This document shows positions 37,072 to 45,859 of a DNA stretch of 64,000 bases, one piece after another (position 1 is the first letter of the stretch; each line of letters begins with the position of its first letter). Under the pieces are notes generated by a model. It was given only the letters and a program-made list of their open reading frames with translations. It searched no databases and was not told where the DNA came from. Location of the stretch: positions 1,178,001 through 1,242,000 of the forward strand of contig OZ246985.1 in assembly GCA_965232615.1 (NCBI GenBank), read 5' to 3'. A program made the position numbers and the translations under genes. This DNA is from UBA2779 sp965232615 (GTDB taxonomy: Bacteria > Spirochaetota > Spirochaetia > DSM-2461).

Positions 37072-38351
37072 AGTGGTAACTCTTTATGTGTGAATGATTT
37101 TTTTCCTTCATTGTAGTCCTGTATCAAGTGACCATTTCCTCGAATCTGCCAACGGTAGCTCAAGAGTCCCTCCACCCCAACCGGACCCCGGGCATGAATC
37201 TTTGCAGTGGAAACCCCAACCTCTGCACCGAGGCCGAACACGAAGCCATCAGAAAACCTTGTAGAGCAATTATGAAAGACATCGGCCGCATCCACTCTGG
37301 CCAGAAATTCTTCAGCCGCCTCTGCGTCCTCAGTAACAATGACTTCTGTATGACCGGATCCATGCGAGTGAATATGCTCTATGGCCTGGTTTAAGCTGCT
37401 GACTACACGGATGGAAAGAATGGCATCCAGGTATTCTGTGTCCCAGTCCTCTTGACTAACACCCTTCACATCAATGAATTGCCGTGTCTTCTCACATCCA
37501 AGGAGCAGGCAGCCTGCGGTTTCCAATGATTCTTTGATAAGTGGTAATGTACGAGCTGCTGCATCCTGGTGAACAAGCAGAGTTTCAGCAGCATTACATA
37601 CAGCGACATATTGCATTTTTGAGTCAAGAACAATGGGAATTGCTTTTCCAGGGTCAGCTCTGGAATCAATGTAAACATGGCAGATACCATCTGCATGCCC
37701 AAGAACTGGAATAGTTGAATTGCTCATGATATATGAAACAAATTCAGAGGAACCGCGGGGGATTAGAAGATTGATGTATTTGTTCATTGTCAACATGGCA
37801 TGGACATCTTCCCGGTTTTCTGCGAGATGAATCCACCCTTCCGGTAATCCCGCCTGGATGGAGGCAACATGAATTATACGAGTCAGAATACGGTTGGTTT
37901 CCATGGCTTCCGAGCCGCCTTTGAGAATAACTGCATTGCCGGATCGGACGCATAGTGATGCGATTTGGATGAGGGCATCCGGTCTGGATTCAAAGATCAT
38001 GCCGATAACACCTATGGGGCCGACAACCCTGGTGAGGATGAGATCTCTGTCCAGTTCCCGTTTTTCCAGAACCTGTCCCAGAGGATCATGAGTCTTTTCC
38101 AGAGCAATTACACCATCTATCACTCGTTGAAGTTTTAATGGATCCAGCTTCAGTCTTTTTAAGAGAGGTGAGGGTAATCCTTCCGCTTCACTTCGTTTTA
38201 AATCCCTTGAATTTGCCCGAAATACATCGTCAGCCTCATCGTTCAGGGCCTTGTGAATGAATTGGAGGGCTCTGGTTCTCAATTCTTCTGGTTGAGATAG
38301 GATATGACGGCTGGCTTTCTGTGCCGACAGGGCTTTAATTTCCATGTCCAT
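37068..38351 (-). CDS. proA: Gamma-glutamyl phosphate reductase
   Basis: ProA (427 aa) reduces glutamyl phosphate to the semialdehyde. The catalytic Cys lies in VAVCNAAETLLVH, and VVGPIGVIGMIFESRPDALIQ and HCVDAADVFHNCSTRF-like VDAADVFHNCSTRFSDG are typical. The operon order is proA-proB-small ORF. An ATG two codons in (38345) is an alternative start. Confidence 0.95.
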   Translation of the reverse strand: MDMEIKALSAQKASRHILSQPEELRTRALQFIHKALNDEADDVFRANSRDLKRSEAEGLPSPLLKRLKLDPLKLQRVIDGVIALEKTHDPLGQVLEKRELDRDLILTRVVGPIGVIGMIFESRPDALIQIASLCVRSGNAVILKGGSEAMETNRILTRIIHVASIQAGLPEGWIHLAENREDVHAMLTMNKYINLLIPRGSSEFVSYIMSNSTIPVLGHADGICHVYIDSRADPGKAIPIVLDSKMQYVAVCNAAETLLVHQDAAARTLPLIKESLETAGCLLLGCEKTRQFIDVKGVSQEDWDTEYLDAILSIRVVSSLNQAIEHIHSHGSGHTEVIVTEDAEAAEEFLARVDAADVFHNCSTRFSDGFVFGLGAEVGVSTAKIHARGPVGVEGLLSYRWQIRGNGHLIQDYNEGKKSFTHKELPL

Positions 38352-38545
38352 GAGGGTTATGATACTCGAATCGTTCCTTTAACTCCAGATGTCTGCTGTA
38401 AGTGTGTGCATTGCTTAAGAACGAGTCTGCCCGTTTTATTAACTATTGGAAATTTTTTTCATATTCACTACAATCATTCAGATTTCTTCAGATCCAATGA
38501 GGGGCACCATATTCTGGAACTACACCACGGAGATAACGAATAAAC

Positions 38546-41500
38546 ATGAGAATCAGTGAATGGGCTTTGAAGCATACAGTTCCGGTTATCGTTATTACTG
38601 CCGGAGCAGTTCTGGCAGGATTACTTGCATACACAACACTCAACCGTGAATTTATACCTGTGATTACGGAACCTGCAGCCATAGTTGTTACTCTCTGGCC
38701 GGGTGTCGCGGCTGAAAAGGTTGAAAGCGAACTGACCACGGTACTTGAGAATTACTTTTCTGGAATAGCCGGACTGGAAGATATGCGATCCAACAGTCAG
38801 GAAGGTGTCAGTATCATCAAACTCCAATTTGATGAGGATTTAAATATAGACTTCATGGTTCAGGAGGTGAGAACGCAAGTCGATCAGAGCTCACGGGAAT
38901 TGCCCGATGGACTTCTGGGAAAACCTGTTGTAACAGCTGCAGGATCCCGGGGGTTGCCGGTTGTTGTATTTTCTGTCTCAAGTGAAATGGAGGCAGATGC
39001 TTTGTATAACTATGTGAATGAGAAAGTATTGTCTGAGATTTACAAAGTTGATGGTGTTGCCAGGGTGAATGTTCTTGGAGGTCTCCAGAAAGTCCTTGAA
39101 ATAAAACTGGATACCCTTGCAATGAGAGAGGCTGGAATCAGCATCCCGGAAGTGTATGGAGCATTGAGGAAAAGGAATATTACCGTCCCAACCGGTCTGG
39201 TTGAATGGCAGGGGAAGGAGTGGGCATTCCGTGTAAGCGGTCAATTTTCAGAAATATCAGAAATAGGGGAATTGCTTGTTGGGTACTCCGATGGAATCCC
39301 CGTCTTCCTGAAGGATCTTGCAGCAATAGATGAGGTATATGCCGAAGCAGATGAGCGTATTCGTTCCAACAGAAAAGATCTTCTTGTTGTGCAGGTCAGT
39401 AAAAGGGTCGATGGACATACTATCCAGATGAGTAAGGATATTCAAAAACGACTGTCTGATTTTGATGGTTTGGAGTTTGTCATGCTCCATGATGATGCGG
39501 AGATTGTGAGTACTTCCCTCCGGGCTGTTATTCGTTCTGCTTTGATAGGTATCGGCATGGCGATTATTGTTATCTGGCTGTTTTTAAGGAACTGGCCATA
39601 CACCTCGGTGATCGCTGTTTCCCTGCCTGTCAGCCTGGTTTGTACACTGGTATGCATGAAATTAGCGGGCATGTCGATCAACTTGCTGACTCTGGCTGGC
39701 ATAACAGTGTCCCTTGGAATGGTGGTTGACGCGGCCATTGTTGTTCTGGAAAACATACATAGCAGAAGTGATGCAGGTGATAATACCGACACTGCAGTGT
39801 TCACCGGAGTGACAGGGGTTACTTCCGCTGTCATTGCTTTTGTTACAACATCGATATGTGTTTTTCTGCCGTTGCTGTTCTTGAAAGGTATCATCGGCAG
39901 TGTTTTAAAGGATATTTCACTTACACTTATCTTTACCTTAAGTACATCCTTGTTTGTAGCCCTTTTTGTTGTGCCGCCACTGGCCAGACGAAGTTTGAAT
40001 AAACTGCAGGGGAAAGCAGTGCCAGTGAATCGCATTCAGGTGAAGCTGGAGTCTTTCTATCGAAGGGGAATACAAATGTCGATCAAGTACAGAGGTGTTG
40101 TTGTCGCAGCCGCTTCAGCTATCCTGATAGCCAGTGTTTTTGCGGCCGATTCCATGGGCATTACGTTTATTCCGGCAGCGGATTACAATGAATTATACGT
40201 TTCCATCAGTTTAACCAGCGGTTCTTCCCTGGATGACAGTGTCCGGGCCGCCGATTGGGCTGAGGAAGTTATTCGAAGAGAAATCCCTGAGGTAAGCGAC
40301 ATCGTTTTCTATGTTGGGATGAAAGATGATCTTTCAGGGGATGCAAGAACCCGGGAAGCGCTCTGGGGTCATATCATTCTCAAGACCGCTGAGGACAGGA
40401 CTGCAGGATTCAGACAGATAATTGATCGTTTGAATGAAGTTTTGCCCCCTGCTTTGCCTGATATGCAGGTAGCAGTACTCAATGGGGGTTTTGACCGATT
40501 AGTGTTTCTTGGTACTAACGGACCTGGTTATCGTGTGGAACTGTCCTCGGATTCTCATGCGGACATAATTCAGGCTGCCAGACAGATCAGAGATTTTTTT
40601 GATAATGATTCTGAGATTGTCAATACTGAATCTGATATTGAACAGGACAGGTATTTTGTTCTGGCCCGTTTAGATTCTGAGATCCTTGACAGTCAGGGGA
40701 TTGATGCTACCCATGCTGGATTAACCTCCAGAATTGCTTTTAATGGTACTGATATTGGCCTCTTTCAGCCTGATTCGGGTCTCGATAGACGGATAATTCT
40801 CAATACCGATCTTATAGACAGTCAACCGGATAATGAAACAACTGAGCGCCTCTGGATAAGAAACAATACAGGTCAACTGGTATCCTTCAACAATATTTCG
40901 GAGATTCATGAGAAAATGGGTGTTTCATCTATATTTCGACACAATCGAAAACGTACAGTGACCGTCATCGGTTATAGCAGGAGCGACGACATAAGAGGAA
41001 TAACTCAACGACTCAAGGAAAGCATTGTTCAAAACCCCCTCCCTTCCACCGTTGAGTGGAGAATCGATGGAGTAGGGGGACTTGTAACCGAATCGATGAA
41101 CAGACTTGCAATGGTACTCATCATTTCCCTGCTGCTGGTATACGGCGTGATGGCCATCCAGTTTGAGAGATTCATTCAGCCACTTATCATCATGGGAATT
41201 GTACCTTTCTGCTTCATTGGAGTGGTGGGTGGACTGATGGCATTTGGATCGGATATCTCACTGCTGTCATTTCTGGGTATTGTGGCCCTGGGTGGGATTG
41301 TTGTGAATAATTCCATTGTTCAGGTTGATCGAATTAACCAACTGAGGAAAAATGGGCTTTCACTGGATGATGCCATAATAGAAGGGGCTGCCTCTCGATT
41401 ACGACCTATTCTGATGACGACTCTGACAACTTTCTTTGGAGTTCTTCCACTGGCTTTTTCCCGGGGATCCGGTGCCCGACTCTATGCTCCTTTGGGACAG

Positions 41501-41608
41501 GTTATTGCCGGGGGATTGGCCAGTTCCACTCTTGTCACACTTTTTCTCACTCCTGTTCTCTATCGGCTGGTTGAATCAAAGAAGAAGATACGGAATGAGA
41601 TCCCTTGA
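38546..41608 (+). CDS. RND-family efflux transporter (AcrB-like)
   Basis: This 1020-aa protein has the two-half RND layout: an N-terminal helix, large periplasmic loops (about 35-330 and 555-860) and two six-helix bundles. The fourth helix reads GMVVDAAIVVLENI, with a single Asp as in many HME/HAE-type pumps instead of the Asp-Asp of AcrB. No membrane-fusion protein or outer-membrane channel gene adjoins it, so partners must be elsewhere. The substrate cannot be told. Confidence 0.93.
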   Translation: MRISEWALKHTVPVIVITAGAVLAGLLAYTTLNREFIPVITEPAAIVVTLWPGVAAEKVESELTTVLENYFSGIAGLEDMRSNSQEGVSIIKLQFDEDLNIDFMVQEVRTQVDQSSRELPDGLLGKPVVTAAGSRGLPVVVFSVSSEMEADALYNYVNEKVLSEIYKVDGVARVNVLGGLQKVLEIKLDTLAMREAGISIPEVYGALRKRNITVPTGLVEWQGKEWAFRVSGQFSEISEIGELLVGYSDGIPVFLKDLAAIDEVYAEADERIRSNRKDLLVVQVSKRVDGHTIQMSKDIQKRLSDFDGLEFVMLHDDAEIVSTSLRAVIRSALIGIGMAIIVIWLFLRNWPYTSVIAVSLPVSLVCTLVCMKLAGMSINLLTLAGITVSLGMVVDAAIVVLENIHSRSDAGDNTDTAVFTGVTGVTSAVIAFVTTSICVFLPLLFLKGIIGSVLKDISLTLIFTLSTSLFVALFVVPPLARRSLNKLQGKAVPVNRIQVKLESFYRRGIQMSIKYRGVVVAAASAILIASVFAADSMGITFIPAADYNELYVSISLTSGSSLDDSVRAADWAEEVIRREIPEVSDIVFYVGMKDDLSGDARTREALWGHIILKTAEDRTAGFRQIIDRLNEVLPPALPDMQVAVLNGGFDRLVFLGTNGPGYRVELSSDSHADIIQAARQIRDFFDNDSEIVNTESDIEQDRYFVLARLDSEILDSQGIDATHAGLTSRIAFNGTDIGLFQPDSGLDRRIILNTDLIDSQPDNETTERLWIRNNTGQLVSFNNISEIHEKMGVSSIFRHNRKRTVTVIGYSRSDDIRGITQRLKESIVQNPLPSTVEWRIDGVGGLVTESMNRLAMVLIISLLLVYGVMAIQFERFIQPLIIMGIVPFCFIGVVGGLMAFGSDISLLSFLGIVALGGIVVNNSIVQVDRINQLRKNGLSLDDAIIEGAASRLRPILMTTLTTFFGVLPLAFSRGSGARLYAPLGQVIAGGLASSTLVTLFLTPVLYRLVESKKKIRNEIP

Positions 41609-41654
41609 GATACATGACTTGAACAGCATTCCTTCCAAAAGGTAAGATTGAGTT

Positions 41655-43214
41655 GTGATTCCAGACAGCTACAAGAATCGAAACTATAAGAGACGAATAT
41701 ATGAATTTTCATTACTGTTCCAGTTGAGTCAAGCCCTCGACAGCAGCGGGGACCTCAATACCATCATTGATCCAATATTGACTTCCATGGCTGAGAATAT
41801 TGGTTTGAGAAGGGGAACTGTCACTATTCTGAGCAGAATCACAGGTAAAATCAGCATTGCGGCATCTGTTGAGCTTTCCAGGGATGAAATCAAAAGAGGA
41901 GTTTATGAACTGGGGGAAGGAATAACCGGGAAGGTTGTGCAGTCAGGTCGATCGGAAGTTATCAGAAATATTTCTCTTGAACCACTGTTTCTGGATAAAA
42001 CAGGTGTTCGTCAGCGCAGGAAGGACAGTTCCTTTATATGTGTACCCATCAAGCATGATTCTGAAACAATTGGATCTTTCAGTGCAGACAGAATATTACA
42101 AGATGAACATGAACTGACAGATGATGTTCAACTGCTTGCCATAGTTGCATCTATGATTTCTCGAACTGTCAAACTGAGACAGAGTAATGAAGATAAAAAA
42201 AAGGAGCTGAATGAATCTTCTGACGAAGAATTCAATCCATTCAATATGATTGGAAAATCTCACAGCATGCAGGAAGCCTTCAACCTGATGGCCCAGGTCT
42301 CAAGAAGTGAAACAACAGTTTTTATTAGAGGAGAAAGTGGAACTGGCAAGGAATTAGTGGCCCAGACACTCCATTACAACAGTCTCAGAGCCGGTAAGCC
42401 CTTTATCAAGATCAATTGTTCCGCACTGCCTGAGAGTATTATTGAGAGTGAGTTATTTGGCCATGAAAAAGGATCTTTTACAGGAGCTGTTGGCTCCAGG
42501 AAGGGACGTTTTGAATTAGCTGATGGAGGCTCTGTATTTCTTGATGAAATTGGAGAACTATCTCCTGTTACTCAAGTTAAACTGCTCAGGGTTTTACAGG
42601 AAAGAGAAATTGAAAGAGTAGGGGGGAATTCGACTATTCCTGTCGATGTCCGTATAATAACTGCAACCAACAAAAATGTTGAAGAGGAAATGCTGAAAGG
42701 CAATTTCAGGGAGGACTTATATTACAGACTGAACGTTTTCCCCATCTGCATACCCCCATTGAGGGATCGACGCAGTGATATCATGTTGCTGACGGAATAT
42801 TTTATCGAGAAAAACAACAGGAAGAATAGAACTTCAGTCAAAAAGATTTCACCTTCTGCCATAGATCTGTTGATGAATTATCGCTGGCCTGGCAATGTGC
42901 GGGAGCTTGAGAATTGTATCGAACGAGCTGTATTGCTGTCCCATGATCAGGAAATAAATGCCAGTGACTTACCCCCTTCCCTTCAATCAGCCGAATCATC
43001 CCATATCGCTCACGGATCCACAATGCAGGCAACTCTGGATAGTTTCGAGCAGAAGTTGCTTTGTGACGCCTTGAAAACGACCCGGGGAAATATGGCTTCT
43101 GCTGCCAGAAAACTGGCTATATCAGAACGCGTAATGGGATTACGTGTTAAAAAGTACAGAATTGATCTGGATAAGTATAAGTCTCAGGCCCTGCTTCATG
43201 ACCGGACAGATTAG
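41655..43214 (+). CDS. Sigma-54-dependent activator with N-terminal GAF domain (NifA-like)
   Basis: This 519-aa regulator has a GAF sensor (about 20-175), an AAA+ domain (about 190-430) with Walker A GESGTGKE at 226-233, the sigma-54 contact loop GSFTGA at 273-278 (GAFTGA with Ser for Ala) and Walker B VFLDEIGE, and a Fis-type helix-turn-helix (about 455-505). The architecture is that of NifA/NorR-class activators. It starts at GTG 41655. A sigma-54 promoter and glnN follow immediately, which suggests nitrogen control. Confidence 0.93.
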   Translation: MIPDSYKNRNYKRRIYEFSLLFQLSQALDSSGDLNTIIDPILTSMAENIGLRRGTVTILSRITGKISIAASVELSRDEIKRGVYELGEGITGKVVQSGRSEVIRNISLEPLFLDKTGVRQRRKDSSFICVPIKHDSETIGSFSADRILQDEHELTDDVQLLAIVASMISRTVKLRQSNEDKKKELNESSDEEFNPFNMIGKSHSMQEAFNLMAQVSRSETTVFIRGESGTGKELVAQTLHYNSLRAGKPFIKINCSALPESIIESELFGHEKGSFTGAVGSRKGRFELADGGSVFLDEIGELSPVTQVKLLRVLQEREIERVGGNSTIPVDVRIITATNKNVEEEMLKGNFREDLYYRLNVFPICIPPLRDRRSDIMLLTEYFIEKNNRKNRTSVKKISPSAIDLLMNYRWPGNVRELENCIERAVLLSHDQEINASDLPPSLQSAESSHIAHGSTMQATLDSFEQKLLCDALKTTRGNMASAARKLAISERVMGLRVKKYRIDLDKYKSQALLHDRTD

Positions 43215-43452
43215 ATTTACGCTGTTTGGGATTTGGATATTGTTCTGAGTTCTCTTTTCGTCAATGCCCTCTACTTGAGGAAAATTCTGGAGAGAATGTT
43301 ACATTTATGTGATATTAGAAGAATATTTCTACAATAATGTATGATTCAGACCAGCCGTTTCCTTCCCATAGCGATGCAACTTCACTTGATTCTTGAGATT
43401 ATTTTTTATATTGAAAGTAATTAACCGTATTGATTTCTGTGGGGACAAGTCA

Positions 43453-43468
43453 TGGCACAGAAATTGCT
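43453..43468 (+). promoter_or_regulatory. Sigma-54 (-24/-12) promoter of glnN
   Basis: TGGCACAGAAATTGCT matches the sigma-54 consensus TGGCAC-N5-TTGCW at every defined position, with the GG and GC doublets exactly 10 bases apart. It lies 49 bases before glnN and 239 after the activator gene. The other 240 bases of the 43215-43517 gap hold no gene; activator binding sites are expected there but I could not identify one securely. Confidence 0.85.
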
Positions 43469-43517
43469 TTAAGAGTCAATAAGATACTGATGAATTCGAT
43501 TTGGAGGTTGAATAATT

Positions 43518-45647
43518 TTGAACAGAGTAGATTACATTGATAAACCATTAATTGAGATTTATGGTGAGAATTGTTTTTCTGACAGTGTGATGAGAGAGAA
43601 ATTACCCAGAAATGTTTTTGATTCCTTTCAAGAAGTTAAAAATGGTGCTGCAGAGATGTCACTCGAAATTGCTGAAGTTATCGCGGAGGCCATGAAGAAT
43701 TGGGCAATATCGAAAGGAGCAACCCATTACACACATTGGTTTCAGCCATTGACAGGATTGACCGCTGAAAAACATGATTCATTCATTACACCATCGTCCA
43801 GTTTTGACGGAAGTGTCATAATAGAATTCTCAGGTAAGGAATTGATTCAGGGAGAACCGGATGCTTCGTCTTTACCAAGTGGTGGTTTAAGAGCCACATT
43901 TGAAGCACGAGGTTATACGGCCTGGGATACTACTTCTCCAGCCTTCTTGAAAAAAGATGGTGATATGCTCACCCTTACTATACCGACAGCATTCGTCTCA
44001 TATACTGGAGAGGCTTTAGATAAAAAAGTTCCGGTACTGCGATCCATGGAAGCCCTGAGTAGGGAAGCAACCAGAGTATGTCACCTGATGGGCCATGTAA
44101 ATGTGAAACGTTGTATTGCATTTATTGGTCCAGAACAGGAATACTTCCTTGTTGACAGGGATTTGTACGACAGAAGACCTGATCTGAGATTAACAGGGCG
44201 GACAGTATTTGGAACGATGGCCGCCAAAGGCCAGGAATTGGATGACCACTATTTTGGAGCCATGAAAGACAGGGTTGCCGATTATATGAAAACCCTGAAT
44301 TTTGAACTTTGGAAATTGGGAATCTCCTCAAAGACCCAGCATAATGAGGTTGCTCCCCACCAGTTTGAAATTGCGACTGTATTTGATACGGCCAATGTGG
44401 CAACAGACAGGAATCAACTGGTTATGGAAACCATAAAAAAAGTTGCTGAACGAAAAGGTCTGGTCGCTCTGCTTCATGAGAAGCCTTTTGCCGGGGTAAA
44501 TGGCAGTGGTAAGCACAATAACTGGTCAGTTAATACTGATACTGGAATCAATTTGATGGAACCGGGTGACAGCCCGGAAGATAATGCTATGTTCCTTGTT
44601 TTTCTCTCCGCAGTTATCAAAGCCATCGATACCTATGCATCTCTCATAAGAATGTCGGCTTCCAATGCCGGGAATGATCATAGATTGGGGGCCAATGAAG
44701 CGCCTCCTGCGATTATTTCCATCTTTCTGGGAGATCAACTATCTGTAGTTTATAAAAAACTGGCGAAAGGTGAACCGATTAACAGTGCTGAGGGTGAACT
44801 TATGGAAATTGGTACGACATCATTGCCTAAGTTCCCAAAAGATATAATTGATAGAAACAGGACCTCTCCCTTCGCATTTACCGGTAATAAATTTGAATTT
44901 AGAATGATGGGATCTTCTCAGTCCTTAGCCGGTCCCAATGTTGTAATCAATACAGCCGTAGCGGAAATACTTGCTCAGTTTGCTGTTGAACTGGAAAATT
45001 CATCTGATATAAATGAAACAGTGAAAAAAATCGTTACGGATACATACAATGAACATGGCCGTGTCATTTATAACGGTAACGGCTATTCTGAGGAATGGGT
45101 ACAGGATGCCAGAAAGAGAGGATTGCCCAACCTTGCCAATACTGTTGCTTCTTTGCCTGAAATCACGAAGAAATACTCCGTGGAGCTTTTCGGGAAACAT
45201 GGTGTATTAAGCAAAGAAGAACTGGAATCTCGTCTTGAAATATATCTTGAGAATTACAGCAAGGAGATCAATATTGAAGCTGGAATTATGCTGGAAATGG
45301 TCAAGAAGGATATTTATCCTGCATGTAACTCATATATTACTGAGATCGCACAGGGGATTTCATCTGTACAGGCTGCAGGAGTTAAGGCATTGCCAGCTCA
45401 GACAGCTTTGCTGGAATCAATATCTTCTTTGCAGGAAGACCTGCTTACCGCGTCAGATAAACTGGAAAAGGAAGTTGCTGAAGCCCTGTCCATGGAAGGC
45501 GACAGCCTGAAACAGGCCCAAACCTACAGTAATCGAATTGTTCCTGCCATGGCAGTAGTCAGAGTAGCTGGAGATGCACTTGAAAGATTGACTGACAGAA
45601 CACACTGGCCCTATCCATCCTACGAGGATCTTTTGTTCCGTTTATAG
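43518..45647 (+). CDS. glnN: Glutamine synthetase type III
   Basis: GlnN (709 aa) makes glutamine from glutamate and ammonia; the length and motifs are those of the large type III enzymes, not the 470-aa GlnA. Visible motifs are FIGPEQEYFLVD, QHNEVAPHQFEIA, GVNGSGKHNNWS and NRTSPFAFTGNKFEFR. The start is TTG 43518, ten bases after GGAGG, which is a little long. Transcription from the sigma-54 promoter by the adjacent activator is inferred. The 212 bases after the gene hold no recognisable feature. Confidence 0.96.
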   Translation: MNRVDYIDKPLIEIYGENCFSDSVMREKLPRNVFDSFQEVKNGAAEMSLEIAEVIAEAMKNWAISKGATHYTHWFQPLTGLTAEKHDSFITPSSSFDGSVIIEFSGKELIQGEPDASSLPSGGLRATFEARGYTAWDTTSPAFLKKDGDMLTLTIPTAFVSYTGEALDKKVPVLRSMEALSREATRVCHLMGHVNVKRCIAFIGPEQEYFLVDRDLYDRRPDLRLTGRTVFGTMAAKGQELDDHYFGAMKDRVADYMKTLNFELWKLGISSKTQHNEVAPHQFEIATVFDTANVATDRNQLVMETIKKVAERKGLVALLHEKPFAGVNGSGKHNNWSVNTDTGINLMEPGDSPEDNAMFLVFLSAVIKAIDTYASLIRMSASNAGNDHRLGANEAPPAIISIFLGDQLSVVYKKLAKGEPINSAEGELMEIGTTSLPKFPKDIIDRNRTSPFAFTGNKFEFRMMGSSQSLAGPNVVINTAVAEILAQFAVELENSSDINETVKKIVTDTYNEHGRVIYNGNGYSEEWVQDARKRGLPNLANTVASLPEITKKYSVELFGKHGVLSKEELESRLEIYLENYSKEINIEAGIMLEMVKKDIYPACNSYITEIAQGISSVQAAGVKALPAQTALLESISSLQEDLLTASDKLEKEVAEALSMEGDSLKQAQTYSNRIVPAMAVVRVAGDALERLTDRTHWPYPSYEDLLFRL

Positions 45648-45859
45648 AGAGAAATTGAGTGAGTGTTGTATTCCCTGATCTGAAACAATATCTCTGAAGG
45701 TAAATGAAAGTTCCTGATTCTGTTGCATCTTTTGCAGTCCAATGGTGTCATCTGGCCTTCCTCACTGTTCCAACCCTGGATGTATCAAGTCTACTGACCA
45801 GAACTGATACTTAAATAATGGAGGTGCCCTGGAGAAATAGAACGGGTCTTATCATTATT

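Noticed and set aside
39720..39780. Loss of an essential proton-relay Asp in the RND pump (Asp-Ala instead of Asp-Asp)
   Set aside because: Single-Asp versions of this helix are normal in CusA-like and many other RND subfamilies, so it is not evidence of inactivity.
45821..45829. GAGGTGCCC resembling an element terminus
   Set aside because: Only nine bases match and the adjoining T-run is missing; this could be chance.
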